A stretch of 64,000 nt of DNA from NCBI GenBank assembly GCA_034670405.1, contig JAXDDX010000013.1, positions 1,606,501 to 1,670,500 of the forward strand. Reading direction: 5' to 3'. The position numbers and the translations under genes are program-made. Origin of the DNA: Hoplostethus atlanticus (Eukaryota; Chordata; Actinopteri; Trachichthyiformes; Trachichthyidae). Below the pieces are notes generated by a model that was given only the letters and a program-made list of their open reading frames with translations, did no database searches and was not told the origin of the DNA. Positions 47,580-60,200 of this stretch are shown one piece after another. The first letter of the stretch is position 1. Each line of letters opens with the position of its first letter.

Positions 47580-50500
47580 GTTAATTCCACCGGTCAACAA
47601 TATCCCCTCTGACTGTCCTCAGGAGGTGAAAGGCCCTTGTGCCGACTGTCTTCCTGTTGCTTTACTAGATTCCATCAAGCGCCGGGTTTGTGTTTTTGCA
47701 CCGCGGCTCCCCGGGGCCTCCTGGAAGTGGCTGTGATCGCGTCTTAAGAGGATTAGGAGGAGGGCCCCCGGCTGTGTTGAGCCAGAGGTTACTGACTGCT
47801 GCTATGGTGGGAATGACCTCGCCTGTCACCGCGCATCAGTGTGACAGCCCTCACTCGATCCAAGCCTGATCTAATGATTGTTTTTTTCTCCTCCCTTTTT
47901 CTTTTCTCTCTACCCATCTTCCTCTCAGAGCCTGGATGAGCTGGACGATGACGACGGAGGGGAGAAGGAGAGAAAGCAGGAGGAGGAGCTGGTTCAGGCC
48001 AACACTTTCCAGAACGAGTCCATGGCTGCTGACCCCGGCACCGGCCACTTGATGGTAAATACACAGATCACAAAGTCCATGTTGTCGGTCAGAGGATCTT
48101 TTTCTTCATATCCTTTCCCTCTCTCCTCTCCTTGAGCGGTGTTGCACAGATTGATAGAGCAGCGCTGCCAAACAGAGGCACTGTTGCCCAGTGAGACACT
48201 CAGAGAGCACTCAGCAACAGATGACTTTATGTGTAAGGCCTGTGCCGCAGTGAAGCAACAACAAAGGTGTCTTGGCATTTCATCATCGCGGTGTAACCTG
48301 GTAAAGGACAAATCCACCCTAAAACACTTCAACACTGTCAGAGCTTACATTTCTGGGTCCATTTTATTGTTTGGTTGGTGTATTTTCCCCATTGCGGCTG
48401 ATAATTGGCCAATCAGAGATGACCTGATGTCACCTCGAGATATTTCCACCGCGGCTACAATGGAGTGGTGCCGAAAATGTTTCAGCTATTTGAAACATCA
48501 AAGGTAAATATCACATTTTGCTGAATCAAAGAGCAAGGGGTTTCTTTGTAGACCGACGTTCAACAATCATACAGGGAGAAATCCATCACAGAAGAGGAAG
48601 AGATGCCAATTTCTCCACTAACAGTAGCCTCAGTAGACCAGAATGCAATGCAGCCAAAAAATGTTGGGTTTTGAGGAAGAAAAAACTCTCTCCCTATTTC
48701 TCTCTCTACCAACACGTATAACCCACAGCCGGCTGCAACAAGTTCAGGCACGTTCTCAAGGGGGGTTGTTGAAAGGCATTCTGGGAAATGTAGGAAATCA
48801 CTAACTGAAGTAGAATTAGAGGCAGGTTGAGGAAAAGTGAGTACAACAACAAAAGTAAGTTACAATCATCACAAACTAACTCCTTTAATGTGTTGAACAC
48901 CACAGAGTGATGAGTACACGATCTCAGCTCTGTGCAACAAAGACCCACAAAGAGAGACGCCACATTAATCACATTTCTGGAAACAGTGTCTGGATCTCCT
49001 CTGCGTGAATTAGAGGCTATTGATATCTACTAAATGAATCTTTTAATATTGGCAAGTAATACTGTGTTCATTCAATGAAACCTAATTCTGCTCTTGCTCC
49101 AAACCCGTCTAGGGGTTGTCTGTAGAATGAGCACATAAATAAATGAATGAACATGAAACCAGCTCAGACATCGCAAGCTTGTAATTTGAGTGTTGAGAAT
49201 ATTGATTTCTAATCAAGAGTGCCGTGTATGTGCTGCCTAAATACACACGGGGAGGATTTTCAATAAGAAACTGAGTACAGAGGGGATGTGGAAAGCATCC
49301 ATCCAGCTGTGTAACAACTACTGAAGCCTCCATTCTGTAAGGATTCATCTGACTGACACGAAAATTGCTATTTGAAAGCGAGAGAAACAAAATGCGTGTG
49401 TGTGTGTGTGTGTGTGTGTGGATGGTAGCTAAGAGTTGCTTTCCAGACGGATTGGCTGTTCTGCTTCAGCGGGCTTCGCTCCGCGTCGGCCTGGAACCCG
49501 TCTAAGGCTGTTTACACCAAGTGAGCTCTTGTGTATGAAATATGTACACAAACACCGCGCTAACAGGAAGGGGCTGACGGCACCTGCTGAGGTGATTGCC
49601 TGAAAAAAAAAGTATTAAGCAAAGAACTTCACCGTCTACATGAAAATGAAAGACTTTCTGCAGCCTTGCCGCATCTATTTAGACTCAGATTCTGCATCCA
49701 TCATTTCAATTGGATTGCGTCCATTCAAGCCCCAATGTATCTATTCTTACCATCACAAGTCTTAACACAGACCAGATGTGTTTATGCAGACAGTAACCAT
49801 TGGATGTCTCAGTCACTCATTCTGCTATTAGCCCCGTGCCAACCACAACCTAAACACAGCTAATAAAGAAGCAGACAGGGAGAGCGATGAGGAGCAGGCG
49901 GAGGTGCAGTTTGGCCGGTGGATTTACTCCAGAGCTGTCAGTAACACATCTGTAAAGACGGAGCATCCCAAAAATGTGCCGTTTCACTCGGCGGGGGGGG
50001 GGGCATTTATCACGGAGAGACGAGCAATTGCCATGTCGGAGCCCGTCGTGATGTACGGCCGGGCCTGTTAGCCGGCATCAAGATATCTGGCTGAAGGGTT
50101 GAAAAGTTAGAACGAAGTGCAGTTAAACTGCTCAGAGTGCTGCTAATTATCTCCCCAGAACTCAGACGGCTTCCCGGGCCAAAACAAACTGTAGCTCTCC
50201 TACGTTTAAGATGGAAACTCCATCACGGGTCTGGGAATATAAAATGTCTTATCAGAAAATGTCCATTCTGTGATGGTGGCTTTTATTTTTTTCCTATCCC
50301 TTTCTCAATCAAGATCAAAGAATTCTGTGTTTTCCACTTCTTTGAACAAGGATCTGGAATATATTAGAGTTTCTAAAGAGGATCTCTATGTGTGTGTGTG
50401 TGTGTGGCACATACGCACACACGCCTCTTTGGATGCCTTTATCTGCCTGTGCTCGGTGGTGGCAGCTCCGTGGGCATGTGGTCCTGGTTATCAGGCCGTA

Positions 50501-53500
50501 CCTCCCTGCGGTATGCCAGTCCCACAAGGAAACCTGTTTCCAGCAGCCAGAACCGCGCGGAACATTCCACGGGATCATCTGCTTTTAACGTGGAGCGGCT
50601 CTGGATGAACGATCACCATCCAACACTTTTTTAAACAAGCCTCATTTTCATTTTTAATTAGCAGCTTTCAGTCCAAAAGATGGTGATTATGCCGAGCATC
50701 TTGTGAACAGCAGGGAAACGTTCACTACCCACCACAGAACCACAGCTCCTAACTGAATTTCATCTTGTTGCCTGAAGCAGTATTTGATCAGGTCCTCACC
50801 TCTGTTGACAAAAGATTATACAGATTACAGTAATATAAACCAGGTTATCCAGGCCAGTATTTGTCTTTTACAGGATTACTATCAGCATACAATGTCTTGA
50901 CTATAGATCCTATAGATTTTGTCCAAATGCATTTATTCAGGATTTTGAGGCTGAGTTCTATGTAAAGCACTCCATAATATCAGTAAGTGTATGCCACACT
51001 AGCAAAGATTTGTTCAACATTTGTTATCATCTGTTACTCAGATGTATTTAGATTGGATTTAGTCCCCTCAATACTCAAGCAAACGAAACCTGCATAAATG
51101 CATTTTGAAATAACTTAATAGCACAATAAAATGTGTAATATCTAGTAACTTCAAGCATTTATGAACGGGCCGGCCTGATATACTGTGAGAAGAAAAAGAA
51201 GAATTAGGCAGCCAGTCTAGCGGTCCAGGTATTGATATGTCACATTGTATGAGCCATAATCAATATATAACCAACACCTTGACATATCAGAAGTCACATG
51301 TCTGCCCGAAAAGAGATTGTGTGATGTTTCTTCAGTCTCACAACCTTTGGTGCCAACGGTAGGTGGTGAATTCACTGAGCCAGCTGAGCAGGAGGACTAG
51401 TGTTTGTTTCACACTGGAGTGAATGTTTTACAGTTGTTGCTACAAACAGTGATAGACTTCACAATTGACTAAAGCAGGAGCATCAAACCATGTGCCCAGG
51501 TGATTGGTTCCTCCTCTCTGGTTGCAGGTGTGATAGTCAGTGAAATCACCTGGTGTAGTGTTTTTAGGTCTGCAGGCTTCTGTCAGTGCAGCTCAGGCAT
51601 GATAAATAAAGTCACACAGGCTTATATTGTGTGCAGCGAATTAGTTGTACACGAATTGCATCGGCCTTGTCTCGTAGATTCACGTTCAGGCGGAGAGAGC
51701 ACACACTGAAACACCGCCAAAAGTAATGTGGCCAATGAAATGTGACATGGTACCTGTAAACATGGTGTCAGATACGAGCCTGCATAGCAGCCACAGAGGA
51801 ATTGTGTTTCTTATCGTTGTGTCCATCCAGTCCCTCGGCGCTGGAAGGTAGCAGGCCATTGGAAACTGCACAGGTGGTTGATGACACCTTGTACCTATTA
51901 GGGCTTTGTTGCTCTTTTCTTTTACCATTAATCAAATAAACTAAAGCAGCAACTTTTATCCTTGTCCAATTGTGGATGTGCAAACTGTCTGCAGTACTCA
52001 GACTGGTGGAAGTTAATGATCTTGCAAGGGCAAAAGAAACCAATGTACTTGATGATAAACTGATGAGATATGGCCCTTTTATTGTGTATCAGAGGCTTAT
52101 GGCACGTTCAGCAGCAGGTATGTGCCCTAAGCCTCTGATACACAATAAAAGCCAACATTACCTAACAGTAAGGAAGGTCCAGTGGTCCAGGGCCAATAAA
52201 AAGCCACATGGGGTCAGTATAGCAGTCGGTTCCAAGCCCATGTGAGCCAGCAATTGCCTGAGCGTTTTGCTCTTTATTGCCCAGAAAGGTATTAATGTGC
52301 AAGAAATGAATCTCAGGTGAACAACTGTGAATAACAGTAGCATGATGTCAGCAAACTGCACACAGCATACTCATGTTTACTGACCCAGCTGGTCTGCGAT
52401 GCTGTATAGTTGAGGGTACCAAAGGGACGAGAGAGGAAAAGGTCTAATGTTGAGTTTCAGTGGGTGGAGAAGTTTCCAACACTAGAATTTCATTTGGGCA
52501 GAAAAGGTCAATCTACGAGGTCTCAATTAGTGAGGATGAAACGCTCTCCTCTGTTGCTGCAACAATGGTGAGTCAGGATGAGAAGACGGGTGTATTAGCT
52601 GTAAGACACATGTCACAGAAACTTAATACCAGTTGTCAATTAAAACCAGCCAATCAGCACTGTGGGGGGAGATATGCCCTTCTGCTCTTCCTGTTGGTAA
52701 TTTGGTCAGTCCTGAATGTCTTATGAGAATCCTTCTTGCTTTTTCTTTTGTCCACATCACAGTTGGCTCAAACTGCCTACTTCCTCTGGCCCTGTTGACC
52801 GTTCTGACCCTCTGTCACACTCATGCGGTGTGTCACTCAATAAATCTCTAGGAGAAACATAAAAGCAATGATTTAATTCCTACAAAAACGCATTTCTTGT
52901 TGGACGCCGGCAGAATTTTGAGGTTTGCAGGCCAATTGCATATTCAGACCTGCTGACCCGTCGCTTCCTTCCTATCACCCTGGAACGTGATGGTACACAT
53001 TCATTTACATATAGACAGCATTTTCATAAGTTCTATACTGTGATGGATATTGACGGAGCGAGTGACCGTCTCAGTCTTTCTTCCTCTCTTTCTATTTCCC
53101 CTCTCTACGTCCTCCTCCAACTCTTTTCTCGATGACAGTGGTGTGAGACTTGGGCCATCCCAGTAAGCCTTAATCCTGTATGAGGCTATACCGTCTGTCA
53201 CCCCCGACACCATCCGCTCAGGTTCACAGTTCACAGTTATTGTTCTGCTCAGTATCAAACCACATGGGCTTTGCTTATCAGGCCCAATCTGGAAGTGACT
53301 TTTAGCCAACTGTCATAACACCCCATTATAGCTTGTGTGTGTGTACATAAAGTAGTGTGTATATACTGTATCTACACACCTTTAGATTGAAGTTCTGATA
53401 TGAAGACAGTTTGTTGCTGGAGGATTAACCAGCCTGAACTGGCTTCACAAAGTTTGGCAGCTGCTGGATTAAACGGAAAGCCTAGAAACTGCTCGATTCC

Positions 53501-56500
53501 AAAACAAGAGTCATCAAAATGCTCTTTAAATTCCCGGGCTGTCACTGATCTGATCTCAGGTCTGACGCGAGGATCAGATCTATGGCCCAGCGCCGCAGAG
53601 GGAGAGGACCCATCCCGAGCATATCCTCGGGGTCGCCCTCCATCTTAGTAAATCTGTCCAGGCCTGAGCCGCGGGAGAGACGGGGGATAGGGATTGCACC
53701 CACAGCTCTGGACAGCAGAGGTAATGGACGATATGTCACCGAGACGGAGAGGCCCGGTGCATGCTAAGAGCAGGGGCATCCACTAAAGCCCGGCTCTGAC
53801 TGATAGATTGCTGCAGAGCTGAGGCTCCTCAATCAAACCCGTGACCCCTTCACTGCACAGGACCTCGGGAAAGAGGAGATACGTATTATTCTCCGAGCGT
53901 CTGTGACACACACCTCATTTCTTGAATGGAAATGCTGTTTTACCAAAGGCGGTTTCCTGGGCGCATCACTGCAGTATAGATCTAAACAACCTTTAGATCC
54001 TACAATAATAGAGAAAAGATGATAAACATATACCTCACGTTGCAAAACAAGATTGCCTTCCACAACTTGGGGGGCGGCTAAACCATTAAATGCAGCAAAT
54101 CTCATCATTATATCAGTTCTGCAGTTCAAGAACGTTCACACACAACCTGAAGGCTTTCTATAAATGCTATTCCTGATAAATGTATCTCACCCTGTAGATG
54201 GAATTTCTCGTGTTGTTTTTCCCTCTTTGCTGAACCCACACAACCCCGAGGCGTATGAGCGTAGTGTTTGCAGAGCACGATGGATGACACCAACCTAAAA
54301 ATATATACTGTTTTTTTTACTGAAATTGCTTGTATTTGAGATTAGAGACTCGCAGCACTCCTCAATTCGTGTTATTTTCATTATGCAGGCATGAGGATTG
54401 AATATCCCCCTCAAGCACCGGTGATGCAATTTAGCACCTTGAGTTATTGTTCTTGGACCGCCGGCTTTTCTTTCGCTCATGAATGGTTTTGCTTTGTTTT
54501 TCCAGGAGACTCCGAGATCCGGGAGCGGCCGCCACAAGGGGTGAGACTATTTTGCTTCTTCTTCTGACACTTGAGAGTGGAGTTTATCTGCCGTGGCATC
54601 ACCAGTAATGTGTTAAGTGAAGGACCGGCGACCAGGGAGAGAAGCAGCAGTTTGGGTCATTAGTCGCGATAGCAGATTTACTCTGAAATTATCTGATGCA
54701 CTTTCCCTCCTATATGTCACCATGGTTTGTTTTTTTTCATGCCTGCTACTCTCCTTCAAAGTCTTCAGTTCTGGTTCAAGAGGGATGACAGTAGTGCTTT
54801 GATCAGTTGACGGTACGCCAGCGAGACCTTGGACATCCCTGACATCTTGACTACGGTAGCTGGCAGGTTCAACACAGAGGTTGCTTCAGTGTTTTACAAG
54901 GAGCTCTCAAACCTTTTCACTCCATCGACAACCAAAGATCATGTTATCATACGGTTTAATATAGAACTGCATCATACAATATGTAGGGAGAAAGGAAGGG
55001 AGAGTAAACCTGTTAACTGGTAAATGAAATTATTATATACAAATTTACTACTTATTTGTCTGAATTCCCTTCAAGCCCTTCAAGAAACCTTGGACTATGC
55101 AGCATGTTTCCTCTCCCTTGTGCGTACATACTAAAGTACATCTTACCACACAGCCAGTAACACACCAATCAAAACTACAAGTCTTATGAGAACCTTTTAT
55201 GTGTCGCACATATTTTGATATGGTGACCGAAATTGTGAAGCGGTGGCGGATCCCAAACGGCCAGGTTCAGCAGCTGATGCTCTCAGTCTGGCCGTGTCAT
55301 TTTGGCTGCTGCTCTGATCGGCTTACCTGGCCACACTCGGACGCGCCACAGTTCTGCAGCAGAGAGCCCGCCGGGTGGGCCGGGCGGCACAGGATGGCTG
55401 ATGGAGAGAGTATATATACACACATCTGTCCCTCCCACCTGCCTACATGCTTTTGAGTCATTGTAGACACATCATAGTCGGGTGCAGCCCTGATACTGGT
55501 GTGATTAGCAAATGTACAAGTGTGCATACCTGGTAGAACATGGTCTTCCTGTCAATCCAAGCAAATCATTGAAAAGCCAATTTCAGACAAACTGGAGGAT
55601 TGAGTCATTTACACACACAACTGATCGCCGGTGTAGACGAGTTATTCCATGTTGCCGCTTTAGCTCGCAGACAGCCGTTGTCATCCCAGTGGCCGCGGTG
55701 GTCCAGGTTGTTATTGGCTCTGCTGTCTCCTGCTGAGGCTCCCAAGAGTGGATCGTTGACGGAGCCTCTCTCTCTCCCAGACCTCACACCGCAGGGTGCT
55801 AATGGGTGTGCTCGGGTAATGGCGCTGTGCTATTTATTATCGAGGGGATGGATGTTTAGGCTGAGCTTCAACACATGCTGAGTCCCCGAGAGGATCTGTG
55901 TGTTGTTGTTGGTGTGTGTGTGTGTGTGTGTGTATGTGTTGCGTCCAGGGAGATATCTCTCTCCCTAACAAGATGACACGCATGGATGTGCACACGTTAC
56001 AGCTACACCGCCATCGGTTTTGTGTAGGCCTCTTCCCGGGACGTCACGGAGAGCAGATAGGTTGTTATCGGGGTTACACTATGTTATATGTATGAGGGTG
56101 TGTGTGTGTGTGCATGCATGCTTGCATAAGTGTGCTTGTGCCCCGTAAAGGAAGCGTAGCCTTGAAGAGCTGCAAGAAATGCACTTTATCTCGAGCGTTT
56201 CAAGGACTCGCTGTTGATCAAAAGCAGTGGGCACTGCGATGTTTAGCACCGTGCAAGAATGAGTGAAAATAAGCTGCAGAAAAAAACCCGCTGTGTGTTG
56301 CGTGAGAAACGTCAGAGTAGCCTCGCCAGAGAGAAGAATAACGGCTGAGTTGAGTTGAATGAGATGAGTCAGTGAGTGTGTATCCCTCCTGGGGTTGATT
56401 GCCGTAGTTTGTCACCATTGTTTAAATCTTTATGCTCTTGCAAAGTCATACGCTCTCAACTCGGAGCCCAAAATAGTCCACACCCTGTTGATGGAGTGCG

Positions 56501-57247
56501 GTGTATATCTGGCTAGAGCACAGGTGGCTCCCCGTGGAGTTGCACAGAGTTAAATTTGTCCCATTGTCACGGCAGCAGCTTCCCTGTGTGTTTCAACTGC
56601 AGAAATATGCAGACAGCCCTCTCGGAGAGCGCCGTGAAGCCCGGCAGCTCCCCAGTAATTTCATTCCTTGAGAGATTTATAAACCTGGCACAATCTGTTT
56701 GTTAAAAAAAAAGAAAAAAAGAAGAGCCAGCAACTCATTCCAGGTTTCCACGGGAATAATTATTGAAATAAAGTCGTCAAGAAAATAAATTCCACATGAA
56801 TATGCTTTCCCGGCTGCCCCAGAACCGGAGAGCGAGAGAACGGGAGATAAGGCGTAAAACGTTCCTCGCCGTAAACCTTTGGAACCACTTTCCACCAGCA
56901 GGAGAACAGGGACACTGAAGTTGCTCCGCCATTCTTCAGCCTTTTTTCGAGGTTGTCAAATGTACATTATTTCTTAATCAAAATCCTTTTTGCGGCGACG
57001 TTGCAAAGCTTTGTGCGAGCTTAAAGGTGCTTAAAAGGCACAGGGGGGGGGGCATTAATAATGCATGCCTAATTGAAAGCGGCGAAAAAACCTAGAAGAT
57101 ATTCCCACCTGTTCTTTTGTGTCATGCCATTGAAGTTTCATTATGTGGGCATGATTCATACCTTCAAACAGCTTGAATGGCAGTTCCTCCTCACAACTCA
57201 GACCAAGATTTGTGTTCAATCATATTAGGAGTGCTAATTGCGTGTGG

Positions 57248-57296
<49 letters not shown>

Positions 57297-60200
57297 ACAG
57301 CTCTGCGGGGTCTGAGGAGGAAGTGGGTGGGAACGGCAGACACCGACAGAACCGCCACGGCAGAGACGGTGGCGCCGCAGCACCCGGAGGCCTGGAGAGG
57401 AGGATAGAGGAACTGGAAAAGGTACTTCTACTGCTCCCTCTGCACGAGACCGCTCGATGTGATGTAGTGTGGTAGATTAAGAGGTGGGTGAACTGTTGGT
57501 GATCATCACAGGACAAACATCCATCAATAGTGAAATAAAGCAAGTTAGAATTCCTGAGGGTCTTTTTCCCCTTAAAAGACCCTATCCACATATAGTTGTG
57601 ATTCAGTCAAATTTCCCTCTCAGACACAAAGAGGGATTTATGTTTAACTTATGATGAACTTGCATAAAAACCATAACTTGGACCAGGGAAATCAGGGATG
57701 GATGTGGTGGAAAATATGAATCAGTTTGATACTACTTACTATGAATTTACACTATAAAGATTTCTGTCAGCCTAAGAATCTGGATAACACCACCACCTCT
57801 TCTACCATTATTTCAAAATGTTCCCTGTTAGCAGCACTTTTGTTTTGGAAGAGCCAGTCTGAAGGTCTCCGGGCCGGCAAAAAAAAAAAAAAGTTTGAAA
57901 AGCATCCTTTAAAAGCATCTGAAAAGATGAATTTCCACTTTGATTCCTTTGAGCGGCCGCCCGAGCTCTGATTTTTTTTTTTTTTTCTGGCTCGACGCCG
58001 TGGCTCAGCCCTGGCAGAAATATCTCCTCCATGTTCTTGAAGAGATGACCTTTACAGTGGAGATGTTTCTCCCCCTCCTACACCACTCCTTTCAGACACT
58101 CACTGCTGCCACTGCAGGGACTCCGGCAGAACTCGAACTCAAATGTCACGTTGGGTGCCTTTTTTGAAAAAGATTTAAAGAAACTGCCGCTGTATCCTCG
58201 GTGACCCCCAGAGCTCCTCTTGAGTCAAAAAAAACAAACTAGAAACGCCATTGAAATCTCATTTTGCATGTTTATTTTCGCCAGTAATCCAAGAGAGATG
58301 TTTGTTCATTCTCTGGAGATCCTCAAGGACTCCACAGCTGCAGTTACCTTCAATACCCTTAATAAGTAAAGTGAATCCAGTTTCAGTGGCCTGCAGAGTT
58401 TTTGTAGCTACTTATGAACAAAAGCCCCATTATGCTTTGTGCCGTCTCCCCGCTCGATTGGTTTCTATGGAAACAATTGCATGCTTATCTGCAATAGAAA
58501 GAAAGTGAGGCTGGAATTCCTGGCGTCCATCATCCCGGAGCATGAACACAAACACGCAACCTGAACATATGCACCTGTTAACCTCGTGTGTTTGCATTCC
58601 TCCCTCTCGTTCTCAACATGCAACAATATCCTCCTATGTCGAGGGAGTTGGCGGAGGTGGCCGGGAACACGCTGGCCCTGACCCAAGTACATTTTGAAGG
58701 GAAACTAAAAGCATTTTTCACTCGTGTACAAGGGCGTGCTGTAACCCCCGAGGGCTATTGTTACTTAATGGGAATAAACCGTTAGTAAGTGGTTCAGGCT
58801 GACTGGCACCTTTTCTGTGTGCTTGTTTATTTGCAAGACTCTCCGGCAGTAGGAAGTAGTATCTATACGCTTTTTGAAAACCGTGCCCTGTCAAAAACAT
58901 CTCAACGCCATCAGGTAGCAGCAGATTGATGCAGCAGGCCAAGGCTCAGCTCTTCACCTGTGGAACATGGCTGTTTCATACATAGTAGTTTTTGCAGTTG
59001 TAGTTTTACCCTTTTTAACCTTTATTTTTAGGGGTTCTCTTTCAGGCTGAATATTATTGCCAGTATTGTCATGGAGCTGTAGCAGTGTAACGGTTTGGGT
59101 AGTTTTTGGTCCCTTAGCTGCCTTTGATCCAACTTCAATTCCTAGATGGCTGCTTCTACTTTTGCTTGAGTATGATTTTTGATTTTTTTGATTCCTAGTC
59201 CTTGAACTCTAGTGTGTGTGTGTGTGTGTGTGCGTGTGCGTGTGTGATTTCAGGAGCTGGCCAGGCAGCTGAAGGCCCACCAGGACAAAGACGACCTCAT
59301 CGGGAAGCTGAAGGAGGAAATTGACTTGCTGAACAGAGTGAGTCCCTCTTCCCTTTTTTCTTGTGCAACTAAGAAAACACGGTAAACTAGAAAACAAGCA
59401 TAACAATAAGTAATAAAATGAAGGCAGGAAAAGACGTCCAAGTAGTAAAAGCTGGGGGTCTTTTCTCCGGCGCGCCTCGCTAAGAGAGTTGCAGAGGCTG
59501 TCATATTTTTAGATCATCGATGGATACCAAGGTCCTGTGGGGCCACTCCAAATAGAACAATAGCGGCCAAAGAAAAGAATCGAATGCAGCTTGGGGTGTG
59601 TTTGCACTGATCCTTTGAATTCAGACAGCTCTATTTTAGACCAGTGCAAAGCTATGCACAGCTAAAGTAAAGCTAATGTGTCCACAATTAGCTTTACCTG
59701 CCGAGGTCTGGTACACAAGACAAATACTTTATAAGCAATGTCTTTTTTTCTGCATTTCAGTTTTGCATTCCTGAAATCATTGTCATTTCACATGGAACCC
59801 ACTGTACATTTTAACTACACTGATATTGCTGCACCCCTTTTTGACACATGTAATGATGTATTTCTAGTAAACCTATAATTCCGATGGCCACTACATAGTG
59901 ACACAGTAAATCAGTCTTACCTTCGTTGTCAAATGGAAGCCGGGGTGCCTGGCCGTGCCCCGGATTAATCACCAAATTACAGCCTTGCCGTCTCCAGGCA
60001 ATCGAGTTGACACTGCGAAGCCGCCTCTGGAATAAGCAAAAGATTATAATCAACCACCGTGTGGAAGAACGGCCTCGTCTCACAGCTTAAAACCCTTAAA
60101 AGCTTTCTCATGGTCACTGTCCATTGATGAGTAGTGAAATTAAATACATAGCGCTCTCTAAGGAAGAGAGGTTTAAGAAGTAGTTGGCGTTCAGGAAGCC

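Larger units (their letters stand above)
20007..47928 (+). other. PAWR giant intron (27.9 kb)
   Basis: Runs from donor GTGAGT to acceptor ttcctctcag. The reading frame resumes exactly in phase 0. No credible gene was found on either strand: open frames are short and lack family resemblance. Contents listed separately are a diverged tandem repeat (25637-26006), CA, CT and ATT microsatellites, G-rich tracts (31990-32030, 32180-32214, 32597-32614), the second composite-repeat copy (35803-35965) and a possible LINE scrap (37530-37690). GC-rich stretches around 21300-22200 and 27200-33200 are unexplained. Confidence 0.85.
48055..54505 (+). other. PAWR intron 3 (6.5 kb)
   Basis: Contains a repeat-like block (about 48303-48800), a TG microsatellite (49396-49420), a Tc1-like mosaic (50940-51180) and a striking inverted repeat (52072-52153). 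No credible coding sequence was recognised in the rest. Confidence 0.85.

Noticed and set aside
58645-58688. Possible extra PAWR exon (ELAEVAGNTLALTQ) that might restore the missing heptad
   Set aside because: The acceptor context is poor (no pyrimidine tract, ...tcgag), the frame after ELEK does not yield this peptide, and it lacks similarity to the mammalian heptad.
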